Of a stretch of 64,000 nt of DNA, positions 48,234-57,073 are shown one piece after another. The notes under the pieces are model-generated. The model made no database searches. It saw only the letters and a program-made list of their open reading frames with translations, and was not told where the DNA came from. The translations under genes were made by a program, and so were the position numbers. The DNA is from MFD01213-c1 sp963704405 (GTDB lineage Bacteria > Planctomycetota > Phycisphaerae > Tepidisphaerales > Tepidisphaeraceae), in contig OY969903.1 of the NCBI GenBank assembly GCA_963704405.1, forward strand, positions 1,612,001 to 1,676,000, given 5' to 3'. Position 1 is the stretch's first letter, and the number at the start of each line of letters is the position of its first letter.

Positions 48234-49058
48234 TCAGAGAAGCAGTTCTCGTACTTCGCCGGTGATGATTCCGTGCTCGGCGGCTTTGCGGTGAAAGAGG
48301 CGGATCGCATTGAGCTGCGGTTCGGCGATATCGTATTTCAGGTAAGCAGTCATGTATTGGAGCGCGAGGGCGGGGGGCCAGCCGCGGGGGGTGGCGTGTT
48401 TTTTTACGATCTCGTGGACGTGGGTCAGACCGCTCTGTTTGGCGGCTGTCAGGCGATGGGGCAGGTCGGTTAGATCGACATCTTCGCGGGCCATCCAGGC
48501 GGCAAAGACGAAGGGGAGATGGGTGAGCCGCTTCCAGCCTTCACCAAGGTCAAGCTGATAGGGATAGCCGGCGGGTTCTTCGCAGACAACTTTGTCGCCG
48601 ATCAGGAGCATCGCCTGCGCGTTCAGCCGGGCGGCTGGTTCATCGTGGCGGAGTTCGGTGAATTCCGGGGTGAGGTTGATCGTTTCGGCCAGGACGATGC
48701 GGGCGAGGGCGACGGATGTGTGGCTGTCGGTATCGCAGGCGAGGACTCTTATTTGTTCAATCGGCACCTTGCTGAAGATGCGAACGGTAAGGGTCGGCCC
48801 ATCGCAACCGATGCCGCCGGCGGTAAGGAGGCGAAGGCCGGGGAACCGCTGGTAGTCAATGACGGGAAGGAGCGCTACATCAAAGCGGCGATCGCGCAGG
48901 CCGTCGATCAGGCGGGAGGGAACGTCGAGCGTGAGGCGGAGATCGTCGGTTTCATCAAGTCCGTAGATAAGTGGTTTTGCGTTGAGGTAGCTGACGCTGC
49001 CGATGCGCGTAACCCGGCACGGCCGGGGGTGATTGGTAATCGCGACGGGAGAACTCAT
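48234..49058 (-). CDS. mqnA: Chorismate dehydratase MqnA
   Basis: A 274-residue protein of the MqnA/MqnD fold, first step of the futalosine route to menaquinone: chorismate to 3-enolpyruvylbenzoate. Family motifs are RIGSVSYLNAKPLIYGL, VALLPVIDYQRFPGL, RVLACDTDSHTSVALARIVL and LPFVFAAWMAREDVDL. The longer frame (to 49094) adds an Arg-rich leader; ATG 49058 is preferred. Such a futalosine pathway gene is consistent with a planctomycete or other non-enteric host. No other mqn gene is in the window. Confidence 0.9.
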   Translation of the reverse strand: MSSPVAITNHPRPCRVTRIGSVSYLNAKPLIYGLDETDDLRLTLDVPSRLIDGLRDRRFDVALLPVIDYQRFPGLRLLTAGGIGCDGPTLTVRIFSKVPIEQIRVLACDTDSHTSVALARIVLAETINLTPEFTELRHDEPAARLNAQAMLLIGDKVVCEEPAGYPYQLDLGEGWKRLTHLPFVFAAWMAREDVDLTDLPHRLTAAKQSGLTHVHEIVKKHATPRGWPPALALQYMTAYLKYDIAEPQLNAIRLFHRKAAEHGIITGEVRELLL

Positions 49059-49096
49059 GAGAAGTTTATATCTCCTGCGACGGCTTCGTCCCACTT

Positions 49097-50152
49097 TCAG
49101 GGATTTTGAAAGGGAGTGTTGAAGTAATCCTTAACCAGGTCGCGATAGGCGGGGGGGACTTGGCCGTTGGTGATGGCAATGTTGGCGCTGTTGCCTGCGG
49201 CGGGCCAGTCGGGGGTTTGCCAAGGGGGGATGGAGCGGGAGGTTTTTTGTTGGCTGGTGAGGAAGCCGGTTGTGGCCCCGTGATTGGAATTAATGTTGTT
49301 GGCTGCGCTGCCGCCTCCGGCGAGGGGGGCTGTGGGAATGTGTGACGATGGTGCGGCGTCGGTGCTGAGGTGTTGTGGGATTGGATTGGGGGAAGCCTGG
49401 GAGGTGGTGGCGCTTCCGCCGGCGGGTTCTTGTCCGGCACCGGGGATAGAGTGAAGGTTGGATGTTGAGGGATTTTGTTGGTTGGAGTGATCGCCGGCGT
49501 TCACAGATGAAGCGGAAACACGATTTGCATCGTCGTTTGTGGCGTCATTGCGGGGGGCGGGAATGGCTCCTGCATTTCGATGAAGCGCATCCGTGGCGGC
49601 GTCGATTCCTGGCTGCTTGGATTCGGCCGTGAGCAGCGGTGAGGATGAAACGTTGTAAGCATCGGATCGCTGCGGCTGAAGAGGAAGCACGACGAGTGCG
49701 AGAACCAGTGCGGCGGAGAGGCCAATACCGCTCCAGCCGCGGATGCCGAGTCGATTTAAGGCGACGGTTGAAGGTGAGAGGTTGGCGCAGCGGGCGTTGG
49801 CCATTGCGAGTACGGCGTCGGTGAAGAGATCGGTCGGTTTCGACGGATCTTTATGCTTCAGTTGCAAGGCGGTGACGAGCAGATCGGCGAGATTGAGCTG
49901 CCGATCGGCTTCGGCGGCGGCGGATTGTTTGCTCGGCCAGGCGCCGATTGTCCATGCGGCGGCGATCAGAATGCACATGGCTGCAATGACCATCAGCAGG
50001 GGAAGAGCGGACTGATTGAGCCACATGCCGATGAGCAGGAGCGGGAAGGAAATCGCTGAGCCCGCGAGGATGCACCAGCCGAAATGTTCAGCCGCGCGCA
50101 CGATGGCCAGGCGGGAATGGACGGCATTCAGAAAGCGATCGTACTCGGTCAT
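49097..50152 (-). CDS. Membrane protein with Ser/Asn/Pro-rich outer part
   Basis: A 351-residue protein with hydrophobic helices at about 26-46, 48-70 (SALPLLMVIAAMCILIAAAW) and 138-158 (GWSGIGLSAALVLALVVLPL), and a cytoplasmic middle (AEADRQLNLADLLVTALQL, PTDLFTDAVLAMANARC). The C-terminal 190 residues are low-complexity Ser, Asn, Thr and Pro, probably outside the membrane. The end WQTPDWPAAGNSANIAITNG and VPPAYRDLVKDYF is a short motif known from related planctomycete-like proteins. Function unknown. Confidence 0.75.
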   Translation of the reverse strand: MTEYDRFLNAVHSRLAIVRAAEHFGWCILAGSAISFPLLLIGMWLNQSALPLLMVIAAMCILIAAAWTIGAWPSKQSAAAEADRQLNLADLLVTALQLKHKDPSKPTDLFTDAVLAMANARCANLSPSTVALNRLGIRGWSGIGLSAALVLALVVLPLQPQRSDAYNVSSSPLLTAESKQPGIDAATDALHRNAGAIPAPRNDATNDDANRVSASSVNAGDHSNQQNPSTSNLHSIPGAGQEPAGGSATTSQASPNPIPQHLSTDAAPSSHIPTAPLAGGGSAANNINSNHGATTGFLTSQQKTSRSIPPWQTPDWPAAGNSANIAITNGQVPPAYRDLVKDYFNTPFQNP

Positions 50153-50253
50153 CTTTCACCAGGAATGCACGCAGGAATAATCTTGGAGCACGGACTTCTC
50201 GCTCGTATTGAACGGGTCAGGCACAGGCGAGACGCCGTGCTGCGGGTGAACCA

Positions 50254-50916
50254 TTATTTCTTTTTACCATTTCCACCCCGGATTTCAGCGATGGTTTGTT
50301 TTAAGCAGTCGAGGTGGGGATTGATTGTCAGGGCGTGTTCGTAGCACTTAAGGGCTTTGTCCATCTCGCCGAGGTGGAGGAAGCAGTGGCCCATTCCCGC
50401 CCAGTGCGCAAAGTGGCACGGCATTTTTTCCACAGCCCGGCGGCAATCCTCCGCCGATGCTTCGTAATGCTCCTGAAGATAGTTGGCGATGGTGCGCTGG
50501 TTAAACGCTTCGGCAAATTCGTCATCAAGATCGATCGCGCGGTTGAGGTGCTCGATTGCTTTATTGAACTCTCGGGCGTTGAGCGCTTTGGTGCCGCGGC
50601 AAAGTTCAGAGTTGGCCTGCGCTGACCCGCACCGGAACCAGATGGACCAGAGGGCGTGCTCGGCCATCTGGTTGACCATCGGGTCGGGGTCTTTGAGTTG
50701 CTCGGCAATTTTGTCGACGGTGCAGCGTTTGCCGACGAGGGAAAGACAAAGAGCGGCGACTTTGCGGATGTCCGGATCGCCTTTGATCATGAGGTCGGCG
50801 ATCTGGTCGCATGTCCAGTTTTTTTTGAGCAGGCCGACCAATCCCTGGATGTCCTGCTGCTCCAGGAGCGGGCGGACCATGGAAACGAACTGAGCTGGAT
50901 CGATTGCGGTCACCAT
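50254..50916 (-). CDS. HEAT/TPR repeat protein
   Basis: A 220-residue protein. Residues 1-100 are HEAT-like helical repeats (FVSMVRPLLEQQDIQGLVGL, MVNQMAEHALWSIWFRC); 105-210 are two or three TPRs (NAREFNKAIEHLNRAIDLDD, HFAHWAGMGHCFLHLGEMDK, ALKCYEHALTINPHLDCLKQ). It likely scaffolds protein contacts in the cytoplasm. No signal peptide. The gene lies between two minus-strand genes and may share an operon with the small lipoprotein upstream. Confidence 0.8.
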   Translation of the reverse strand: MVTAIDPAQFVSMVRPLLEQQDIQGLVGLLKKNWTCDQIADLMIKGDPDIRKVAALCLSLVGKRCTVDKIAEQLKDPDPMVNQMAEHALWSIWFRCGSAQANSELCRGTKALNAREFNKAIEHLNRAIDLDDEFAEAFNQRTIANYLQEHYEASAEDCRRAVEKMPCHFAHWAGMGHCFLHLGEMDKALKCYEHALTINPHLDCLKQTIAEIRGGNGKKK

Positions 50917-51054
50917 GGGGTTTGCATCGAATGGCGAAGTTTTGAAATGCGTTTCATCATCAGCCGCCTGATCCGTATCTGACTAGTGCGATCTATTAGT
51001 CTAGGAAGCAAGAGTTTCAAATTCCACGGAAAACCGAACTCTTCATCGACAGGT

Positions 51055-51258
51055 TCAATGGCGTTGCATGAGGTCGGGGGCAGCCCCCTGCTCTTTGGTG
51101 GGGTGGGATTCGGGGGTGAATTCAGGAGCATAGAAGGCGCGGCGGTCGGATTCGCTGGCGTTGAGCCGACGGGGGACGTATCCCGTTTCCAAAGCTTCGT
51201 CGCAACCGGCGATGAGCAGGAGCGCGAGAATCAGCAGCCGGGCTTGGGCGGTTTGCAT
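51055..51258 (-). CDS. Small lipoprotein, unknown
   Basis: A 67-residue protein with a short lipobox signal (ARLLILALLLIAGC, Cys about residue 19) and a hydrophilic tail with RRLNASESDRRAFYAPEFTP. No family is recognised. The start MQTAQ is preferred over MPMQTAQ two codons upstream, without a clear ribosome site. It is followed by about 140 bases before the next gene. Confidence 0.55.
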   Translation of the reverse strand: MQTAQARLLILALLLIAGCDEALETGYVPRRLNASESDRRAFYAPEFTPESHPTKEQGAAPDLMQRH

Positions 51259-51325
51259 GGGCAATACTTTATCGGTTAAAGCGATGAAGGAAAAGAAGGG
51301 GATATTGATGGGGGAAATTGCCGGA

Positions 51326-53328
51326 TTAATCCTGGCTCAGCGGGTCTTCCGGATACTTTTCTTTCAACATTTGCCGCAGGGCTTTGCTACGGGCGGGATC
51401 GCTGCCGGCGATCAGCTTGCTCGCCAGGTTTAGAAGTTGCGGGGCGTAAGAGGAGCGGGGCATTGCGGCAGCGAAGGCTTCGGCCACGCGCGAGGCGGCC
51501 TGGGCTTGTTTTCTCAGTTCGATCAGCTTCACTCGAAGGAGCACACTATAGCCTTCGACAAATTCCGATGGATATTTTGCTTGCCATCGCTCCCACGCGT
51601 CTTCACCCGCTTCGGGTTCTTCCTGAAGGATAAAAAATTCAATGGTTCTGGCCGACGCGCCGCTGAGCGCGGCCTGGCGGTCCAGCGGCCCCTGCGGCGG
51701 AAGGTCTGTCAAAATCTTTTTTCCTTCTTCCGCCTGTCCTGCCAGGATCAGCGCCTGGCCATACAGCCGCTGGATGGATTCATCCTTGCGATCATGAAAC
51801 GGCTCAAGCGTTTTGACGGCTTTGGCAAAATCTCCGGTCCACCACATGGCGACCTGTGCTGCGCCTTGGCCGCCTTCGGCTGGATATTGGCGTCGTGCGG
51901 CACGCCATCCCACATCGCGACTACGGCTTGCACCTTTCCCGCATCGAGCAAGGCGCGATCGACCGCGAATAAGGAATCCCAGGCGCTGTTGGGATCGGAG
52001 ACGTTCTTTTGTTCCGCGAGGCGATGCGCCGCGAGATTGGCGGCGTCGAGATTATTGGCCCGTAGATGCAGTGTTGCCGTTCGAGGCAGATCAGCGACGG
52101 GAATTGCCGGTAGGGCGTAGTTGGCGACAATCTTTGAAAGCACTGGCGGATCATCCTGCGGCGGGTTCAAGATTTTCTGCCAGTCGCGATCGATAACTAC
52201 GCGGCTTGCCTGCGCATCGCTGTTGGGCCCCACCCTGGTTGTAAGGCGAACAGTGTAAACACCATCATTCAGAAAGACATGGTCTGTCTCCGGCTCAGCC
52301 GCGGTTTGGCCGTCGCCGAAATCCCATTCGTATTTCATTCCCGCGATCGCTTTTGACTGAGCGGTGAAGTGATATCGAAAGGAGTATCGATCGCCGAAAT
52401 AACATTCGCCCGCCTGATTGACTGAAAAATCGGCTACCAGCGTTTTGTTTCGCTCTTCCATCGCGCCGGCCTGGCTGCCGAAACAGGTGCCGAAGGCTTC
52501 GCGGCCGATGATGTCGAGCTTTACGGTGTCCGGCCGCCGCCAACCAAGAGCGAAGCGTCCTTCGCCGGCGACGTTCACGTGATACAGCAAAAAATCATGC
52601 AGGCCGCGCTTTAGTGATGTTGATGCGTTGTACCGAATATCCGATGGGCCCAGATGCGCCAGCAGCAGCGGTTTTCCGTCGATGTACAACGCGGCTTCAT
52701 CATCGACCGCCATCGCGAACTGGTAATCTCCGTCTATCGGCGCATACAGCGAGCCGACGATTTTTGATATCCACTGCTGCTGTGGCCCAAACGGGTTATA
52801 GCCCCAGAACGCCATTGGAATGATGGTGCGTCCGATGAGCGGGCCGCTTCGATTCCAGGATTTTTCGATGGTGTCAAAATTGTTGACCACGCCGCCCGTC
52901 CATGCCTTCATTTCCAGCATCAGGCCGGCCTTATAGGGGACATCATCCAGCCCCTCAGGCAGAGGCTCCGGCTTTGGATTTCCAAAATAGACAGCGTACT
53001 TTTTAATTCCCTTCTGCAGCAAAAAGACGAAACGAAGCCGGTCCCCGGGCCCTGCTAGGAGCAAATGCGACGGGACAAGTTTGCCTTCATCGGTCGCAAT
53101 GCGAATATCCTGAGCGCTCGGCAGCGCGTGCCCATCGGTATAGAATTCGACCGTCGCCAGTTCCTGCGCGGCGGCGTGCTCGGCGTCCCAGGTGACGTTG
53201 ATCGGCCGGCGATATTGCCAGGCGGCGTCGAACCACGCGGCAGGCGCGGGAGATGAAAAGAAAATCAGCCCCAGATGCACGCCGATGCAGAGTGAAAGTA
53301 TTTTGAGTAAGGGTCGATCGATCGGCAT
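51326..53328 (-). CDS. Secreted PA14/PKD protein with helical repeats, frame broken
   Basis: About 666 residues in two raw frames. From ATG 53328: signal helix (KILSLCIGVHLGLIFFSSPA), a DUF2341-like beta domain (WQYRRPINVTWDAEHAAAQE), a PA14-like domain (SKIVGSLYAPIDGDYQFAMA, VDDEAALYIDGKPLLLAHLG), and a PKD domain (YEWDFGDGQTAAEPETDHVF, DGVYTVRLTTRVG). A one-base shift near 51,878 (one C missing) leads to helical TPR-like repeats (MWWTGDFAKAVKTLEPFHDR to KALRQMLKEKYPEDPLSQD). The architecture suggests carbohydrate or adhesion contact outside the cell. Confidence 0.8.
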
Positions 53329-53351
53329 TGTGATACGTCCGTCTTTAACTC

Positions 53352-53942
53352 ATGGCTCCTTCAACCCACCAGATGTTACCGCAGGCGATCCTCTTCGACA
53401 TGGATGGGACGCTGACTGAGCCGTACCTTGATTTCGATCGGATCAAGCGAGAGATGGGAATTGCAGGGCAGCCGATCCTGGAGGCGCTGGCGACCATGTC
53501 GGCAGATGATCGGCGGGCGGCTGAGGTTATTCTTCACCGTCATGAAGAGCAGGCCGCGCTGGAATCGAAGCTGAATCGGGGTTGCGTGGAATTGCTGAAT
53601 CGGTTGGAGGCGATTGGCGTGAAAACGGCGCTGGTCACACGCAATAGCCGGCGAAGTGTGGAGAGCGTGTTCGCGCGGCATGGGCTGCATTTCAATGTCT
53701 GCGTGACGCGCGAGGATGGGAAATTTAAGCCTGATCCGGCGCCACTGCATCTGGCGTGTGCTCGGTTGGGTGTTTCTGAGAATTCAACGTGGATGGTGGG
53801 GGATAGTTATCATGACATTGATGCCGGGATCGCGGCGGGGATTAAAACAGTTTGGATCAGCCACGGGCGGCGGAGGGAATTTGTCTCGGAGCCGTGGATG
53901 ACCGTCGTGGACTTGATCGAACTAGCCAAACTGATTGGCTGA
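53352..53942 (+). CDS. HAD-family phosphatase
   Basis: A 196-residue HAD hydrolase, phosphoglycolate-phosphatase-like. Motif I is ILFDMDGTLTEPYLD (Asp nucleophile), motif II VKTALVTRNSRRSVESVF, motif III with KFKPDP and motif IV MVGDSYHDIDAGIAAGIKTV. A start at 53373 (MLPQAILF) is also possible and gives the usual length. Divergent from the PA14 protein gene. The substrate cannot be told. Confidence 0.9.
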   Translation: MAPSTHQMLPQAILFDMDGTLTEPYLDFDRIKREMGIAGQPILEALATMSADDRRAAEVILHRHEEQAALESKLNRGCVELLNRLEAIGVKTALVTRNSRRSVESVFARHGLHFNVCVTREDGKFKPDPAPLHLACARLGVSENSTWMVGDSYHDIDAGIAAGIKTVWISHGRRREFVSEPWMTVVDLIELAKLIG

Positions 53943-54165
53943 TGCACATGATGGGGGATCGTGCTCGGACGTCGAGCCTTGCGTCTTTATTCCTTCTTCA
54001 TTGCATATTCAACTTGCCTCCGAATGGGATCGTCCACCATTACTTATTTCTCGCACGCTTTTGCAATTGAATGACCTGCGCCGATAATCGAGCCGGCAGC
54101 CCAGATGCAGATTTGGAATGAAGCGCAGTTGTAATCGGATGCCAGCTTATTGTTTTCGGAGGTTC

Positions 54166-55107
54166 ATGCGACGGCCTGCGGTTTTTTTCGATCGGGACAA
54201 CACGCTTATCGCCAGCGATGGCTATTTGGGTGACCCTGCCGGCGTAACACTGATCGGCGGCGCGGCGGATGCGATCGCCCGCGCACGTGCGCTGGGGTAT
54301 GCAACCGTTATCATCAGCAATCAGAGCGGCGTCGCGCGGGGGATGTTCACTGAGGAGGCGGTTCATGCGGTGAACAATCGGCTGGATGAACTGCTGGCCG
54401 AGGCGAATCCGGCGGCGATTGTCGATCGGCATGAGTTTTGTCCATTTCATCCAGAGGGAACGGTCGATCGATACCGGGCGGAAAGCCCGCTGCGGAAACC
54501 TGCGCCTGGGATGATTCTGCAAGCCGCCGGGAAGTTGGCGCTGGATTTGTCGCGCAGTTGGGTGATTGGGGACGCGCCGCGCGATATCGAAGCGGGAAAG
54601 GCGGCGGGATGCCGGACGATTTTGTTTCACGATCCCTCGCTCCCTGCATCGCCCGCGGCAATGGCTGGCGGCCAAGTTCTGCCGGATCATTATGTTCAAA
54701 GCCTGGGTGATGCGATGCAGATCATCGAAACGGCAAAAGAACCTGAGGAGACAGTGATGACAGAGCCTCCGCAACAGTTGCCGCAGCAGCCGACCGCGAC
54801 GTTTTCGGCTGTAGCAATCACACCGCCCGCGACGCCGAGCCACAGTGGGGTGGTTATTGATGTTCGCAAGCTTGAATCGCTTACGGAGCAAATTCTGCAG
54901 GAGCTTCGTAAGCCCAATGATTCAACGGCCCAGCCGTTCTCCTTCAGCAAAATGCTCGGCGGGATTATGCAGGCCATCACGCTGGCGACGCTCGTGGTGG
55001 GATATTTGAATCGCGGCAGCGCGGAAATCTTGCAGGATATTCTTTTGCTGGCGATCGTGCTTCAATTATTCACGATCGCACTGCTGATCATGGGGCGTCA
55101 GCGATGA
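54166..55107 (+). CDS. GmhB/HisB-type HAD phosphatase fused to membrane tail
   Basis: A 313-residue protein from ATG 54166 (the longer frame to 54118 is unlikely). Residues 1-180 resemble D,D-heptose 1,7-bisphosphate phosphatase (GmhB): AVFFDRDNTLIASDGYLGDP, VIISNQSGVARGMFTE, FCPFHPEGTVDRYRAESPLR KPAPG and SWVIGDAPRDIEAGKAAGCR. An extra Pro/Gln linker (about 195-230), a helix (VVIDVRKLESLTEQILQELR) and two C-terminal hydrophobic helices (about 265-285 and 290-310) follow. The zinc-site Cys/His of GmhB are partly present (FCPFH). A membrane tether on a heptose phosphatase is unusual. Confidence 0.8.
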   Translation: MRRPAVFFDRDNTLIASDGYLGDPAGVTLIGGAADAIARARALGYATVIISNQSGVARGMFTEEAVHAVNNRLDELLAEANPAAIVDRHEFCPFHPEGTVDRYRAESPLRKPAPGMILQAAGKLALDLSRSWVIGDAPRDIEAGKAAGCRTILFHDPSLPASPAAMAGGQVLPDHYVQSLGDAMQIIETAKEPEETVMTEPPQQLPQQPTATFSAVAITPPATPSHSGVVIDVRKLESLTEQILQELRKPNDSTAQPFSFSKMLGGIMQAITLATLVVGYLNRGSAEILQDILLLAIVLQLFTIALLIMGRQR

Positions 55108-55126
55108 TGCGGCGGAAGGCGCTGAA

Positions 55127-55450
55127 GTGAAATCACTTGCCGGCATTCTCGCACTTCTGATCGGCGTCGCGGGTTGGTATTACCTTTTTTATTCCAAGGC
55201 GGCCTTGCGGCTCAGCGGGCTGGAAAATCCAGGGATCAACCTTCGGCGAAGATGGTTGCGGCGGGTGAACGGTTTTATGATGCTGCTGCTCGCAGTGCTT
55301 TTTTATGCGGGGTTTTATGGTGTGGAGGACCAGCAGTCGCCGCAGGCTTTTGTGCTGGTGTGGATCGGTGTGATGGCGCTGCTGTTTGTGATTGTGTTCC
55401 TGGCGGTGGCGGACCTTCGACTGACGGCGAAGCTTCGGCAAAAACGGTGA
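55127..55450 (+). CDS. Small membrane protein, three helices
   Basis: A 107-residue GTG-started protein, 19 bases after the previous gene, with three hydrophobic segments: LAGILALLIGVAGWYYLFY, FMMLLLAVLFYAGFYG and AFVLVWIGVMALLFVIVFLA. It ends with a basic tail (RLTAKLRQKR). The family is not recognised. Probably cotranscribed with the flanking genes. Confidence 0.7.
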   Translation: MKSLAGILALLIGVAGWYYLFYSKAALRLSGLENPGINLRRRWLRRVNGFMMLLLAVLFYAGFYGVEDQQSPQAFVLVWIGVMALLFVIVFLAVADLRLTAKLRQKR

Positions 55451-55457
55451 ACAGGAT

Positions 55458-55937
55458 ATGAATCGCAATCGATTGCTTTCATGTTGGGCTTTGTTCGTAG
55501 CGCTGTTGATGCTGGTGCCGGCGGGTTGCCATCAGCAGAGCACACCCGCGCCGCCGCAAAGCGGGCTGCCGACAGTGCAGATGAACCTTGGCAGCGATGT
55601 CTATACGCTGGAAGTGGCGGCGGACGATTACACCCGTGAAACCGGTTTGATGCGGCGGGATTCAATGCCCGCTGACCATGGGATGATTTTCGTCTTTGCA
55701 GATGAGCAGGCGACGCCGTTCTGGATGAAGGACACGCGGATTCCGCTCGATATTCTTTTCGTTGCGGGATCGGGGAAAATCATCTCGATCCGGCAGATGA
55801 AACCGTATGACACGTCCAATACTTATAGCGCCGGTCCATATCAGTATGCAATTGAGCTAAACCTCAATCGGGCGTCGCAGAGCCGGGTTAAGGAGGGGGA
55901 TATGCTGAAACTGCCGACATTAAAGCTCCCACATTGA
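55458..55937 (+). CDS. DUF192 lipoprotein
   Basis: A 159-residue lipoprotein: LFVALLMLVPAGC lipobox (Cys24), a short linker, then the DUF192 fold with LMRRDSMPADHGMIFVFADE, TPFWMKDTRIPLDILFV and the end NRASQSRVKEGDMLKLP. DUF192 proteins are small beta barrels of unknown function found in many bacteria, often exported. Length is normal for the family. Confidence 0.9.
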   Translation: MNRNRLLSCWALFVALLMLVPAGCHQQSTPAPPQSGLPTVQMNLGSDVYTLEVAADDYTRETGLMRRDSMPADHGMIFVFADEQATPFWMKDTRIPLDILFVAGSGKIISIRQMKPYDTSNTYSAGPYQYAIELNLNRASQSRVKEGDMLKLPTLKLPH

Positions 55938-56037
55938 ATAATCGGTAAAGTCGCTTAATCCCTTGGCCGAAGTTGCATGAGATGGCTGTCTCGGGAATCA
56001 CCCCGGCGCCGTCTGGTTTCTCGGACCTAAAGGCGAC

Positions 56038-56967
56038 ATGAGCGTAGCACAGCCTGTCCTTCGGCTTGTCCGCGACGACGATCTTCCGGCTAAGCCGGTG
56101 CGCGCGTCCATCGATCCGGGCGATGCGCTGGCGCAAGTTGACGCGTTGCGAAGCGAAGTTGAATCGCTGACGGCGGAGTTGAATCTTCTTCGCCGCAAGG
56201 GGGAGACGCTTAACTTCCATATGTCGCGCATCGATGAAGAACTGCGGCTGGCCGCCCGGTTGCAGCAGGATTTTCTTCCCAAGACGCTGCCGCAGGTTGG
56301 CCGGATTCATTTCCATACGCTCTTTCGACCGGCCGGATATGTGAGCGGTGATTTCTACGATGTGATGCGGCTGGATGAAAAGCACGTTGGGTTCTACATC
56401 GCCGACGCGGTCGGGCATGGCGTGCCGGCGGCGCTGCTGACCATGTTTATCAAGCACGCGCTGGCGACGAAGCAGATCACCAAGGGCAGCTACCGGTTGC
56501 TGACGGCTTCGGAAACGATGACCCGCCTGAATGAAACGCTGATCGAGCAGGACCTGTCCGCAGCAACATTTGCGACAGCGCTGTACGGCACCATCAATGT
56601 TGAAACATTAGAGCTTACTTTCGCCCGTGGCGGGCATCCTCATCCCATCCTCGTTCGCGCCGATGGCAATATCGAGCCGCTGCTTTCCGAAGGCGGTTTG
56701 CTCGGAATCTTCCCCGGCGAGGCGTTTGATCAGGCGACTGTTCAACTCGCGCCCGGCGATCGGCTGCTGCTGTTCACCGATGGCATCGAAGTTTGTTTCT
56801 GCGATGATATTGAAGAGAACAAGCAGCGCTGGCGCGATGAGCTTCACGCCCGGCGGCATCTGCCGGCGAAGCAATTGCTGGCAGAATTCGCGGCGCTGAT
56901 TGACGGGGATAGCGGAAGCATCACGCCTAAAGATGATCTGACGATTGTGGTGATGGAAGTTCGCTAA
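56038..56967 (+). CDS. SpoIIE/PP2C phosphatase with coiled coil
   Basis: A 309-residue protein: coiled coil at about 25-65 (VDALRSEVESLTAELNLLRR), then a SpoIIE-type phosphatase (PF07228) with ARLQQDFLPKTLPQVG, RPAGYVSGDFYDVMRLD (two metal-binding Asp) , IADAVGHGVPAALLTMFIKH, GGHPHPILVRADG and LLFTDGIEVC. It is an RsbU-like serine phosphatase that dephosphorylates anti-sigma-factor antagonists, here without a visible sensor domain. Start at ATG 56038. Confidence 0.92.
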   Translation: MSVAQPVLRLVRDDDLPAKPVRASIDPGDALAQVDALRSEVESLTAELNLLRRKGETLNFHMSRIDEELRLAARLQQDFLPKTLPQVGRIHFHTLFRPAGYVSGDFYDVMRLDEKHVGFYIADAVGHGVPAALLTMFIKHALATKQITKGSYRLLTASETMTRLNETLIEQDLSAATFATALYGTINVETLELTFARGGHPHPILVRADGNIEPLLSEGGLLGIFPGEAFDQATVQLAPGDRLLLFTDGIEVCFCDDIEENKQRWRDELHARRHLPAKQLLAEFAALIDGDSGSITPKDDLTIVVMEVR

Positions 56968-57073
56968 AAAGCAAAAGCTTCAGGAGCGGGTTGCTCAGGT
57001 GGGGAAAGCAAGCGAACAATCTGGAAGCGACGCAGTTCCAATTTTCACGCCATCAGATATTTTAATCGAAAAC

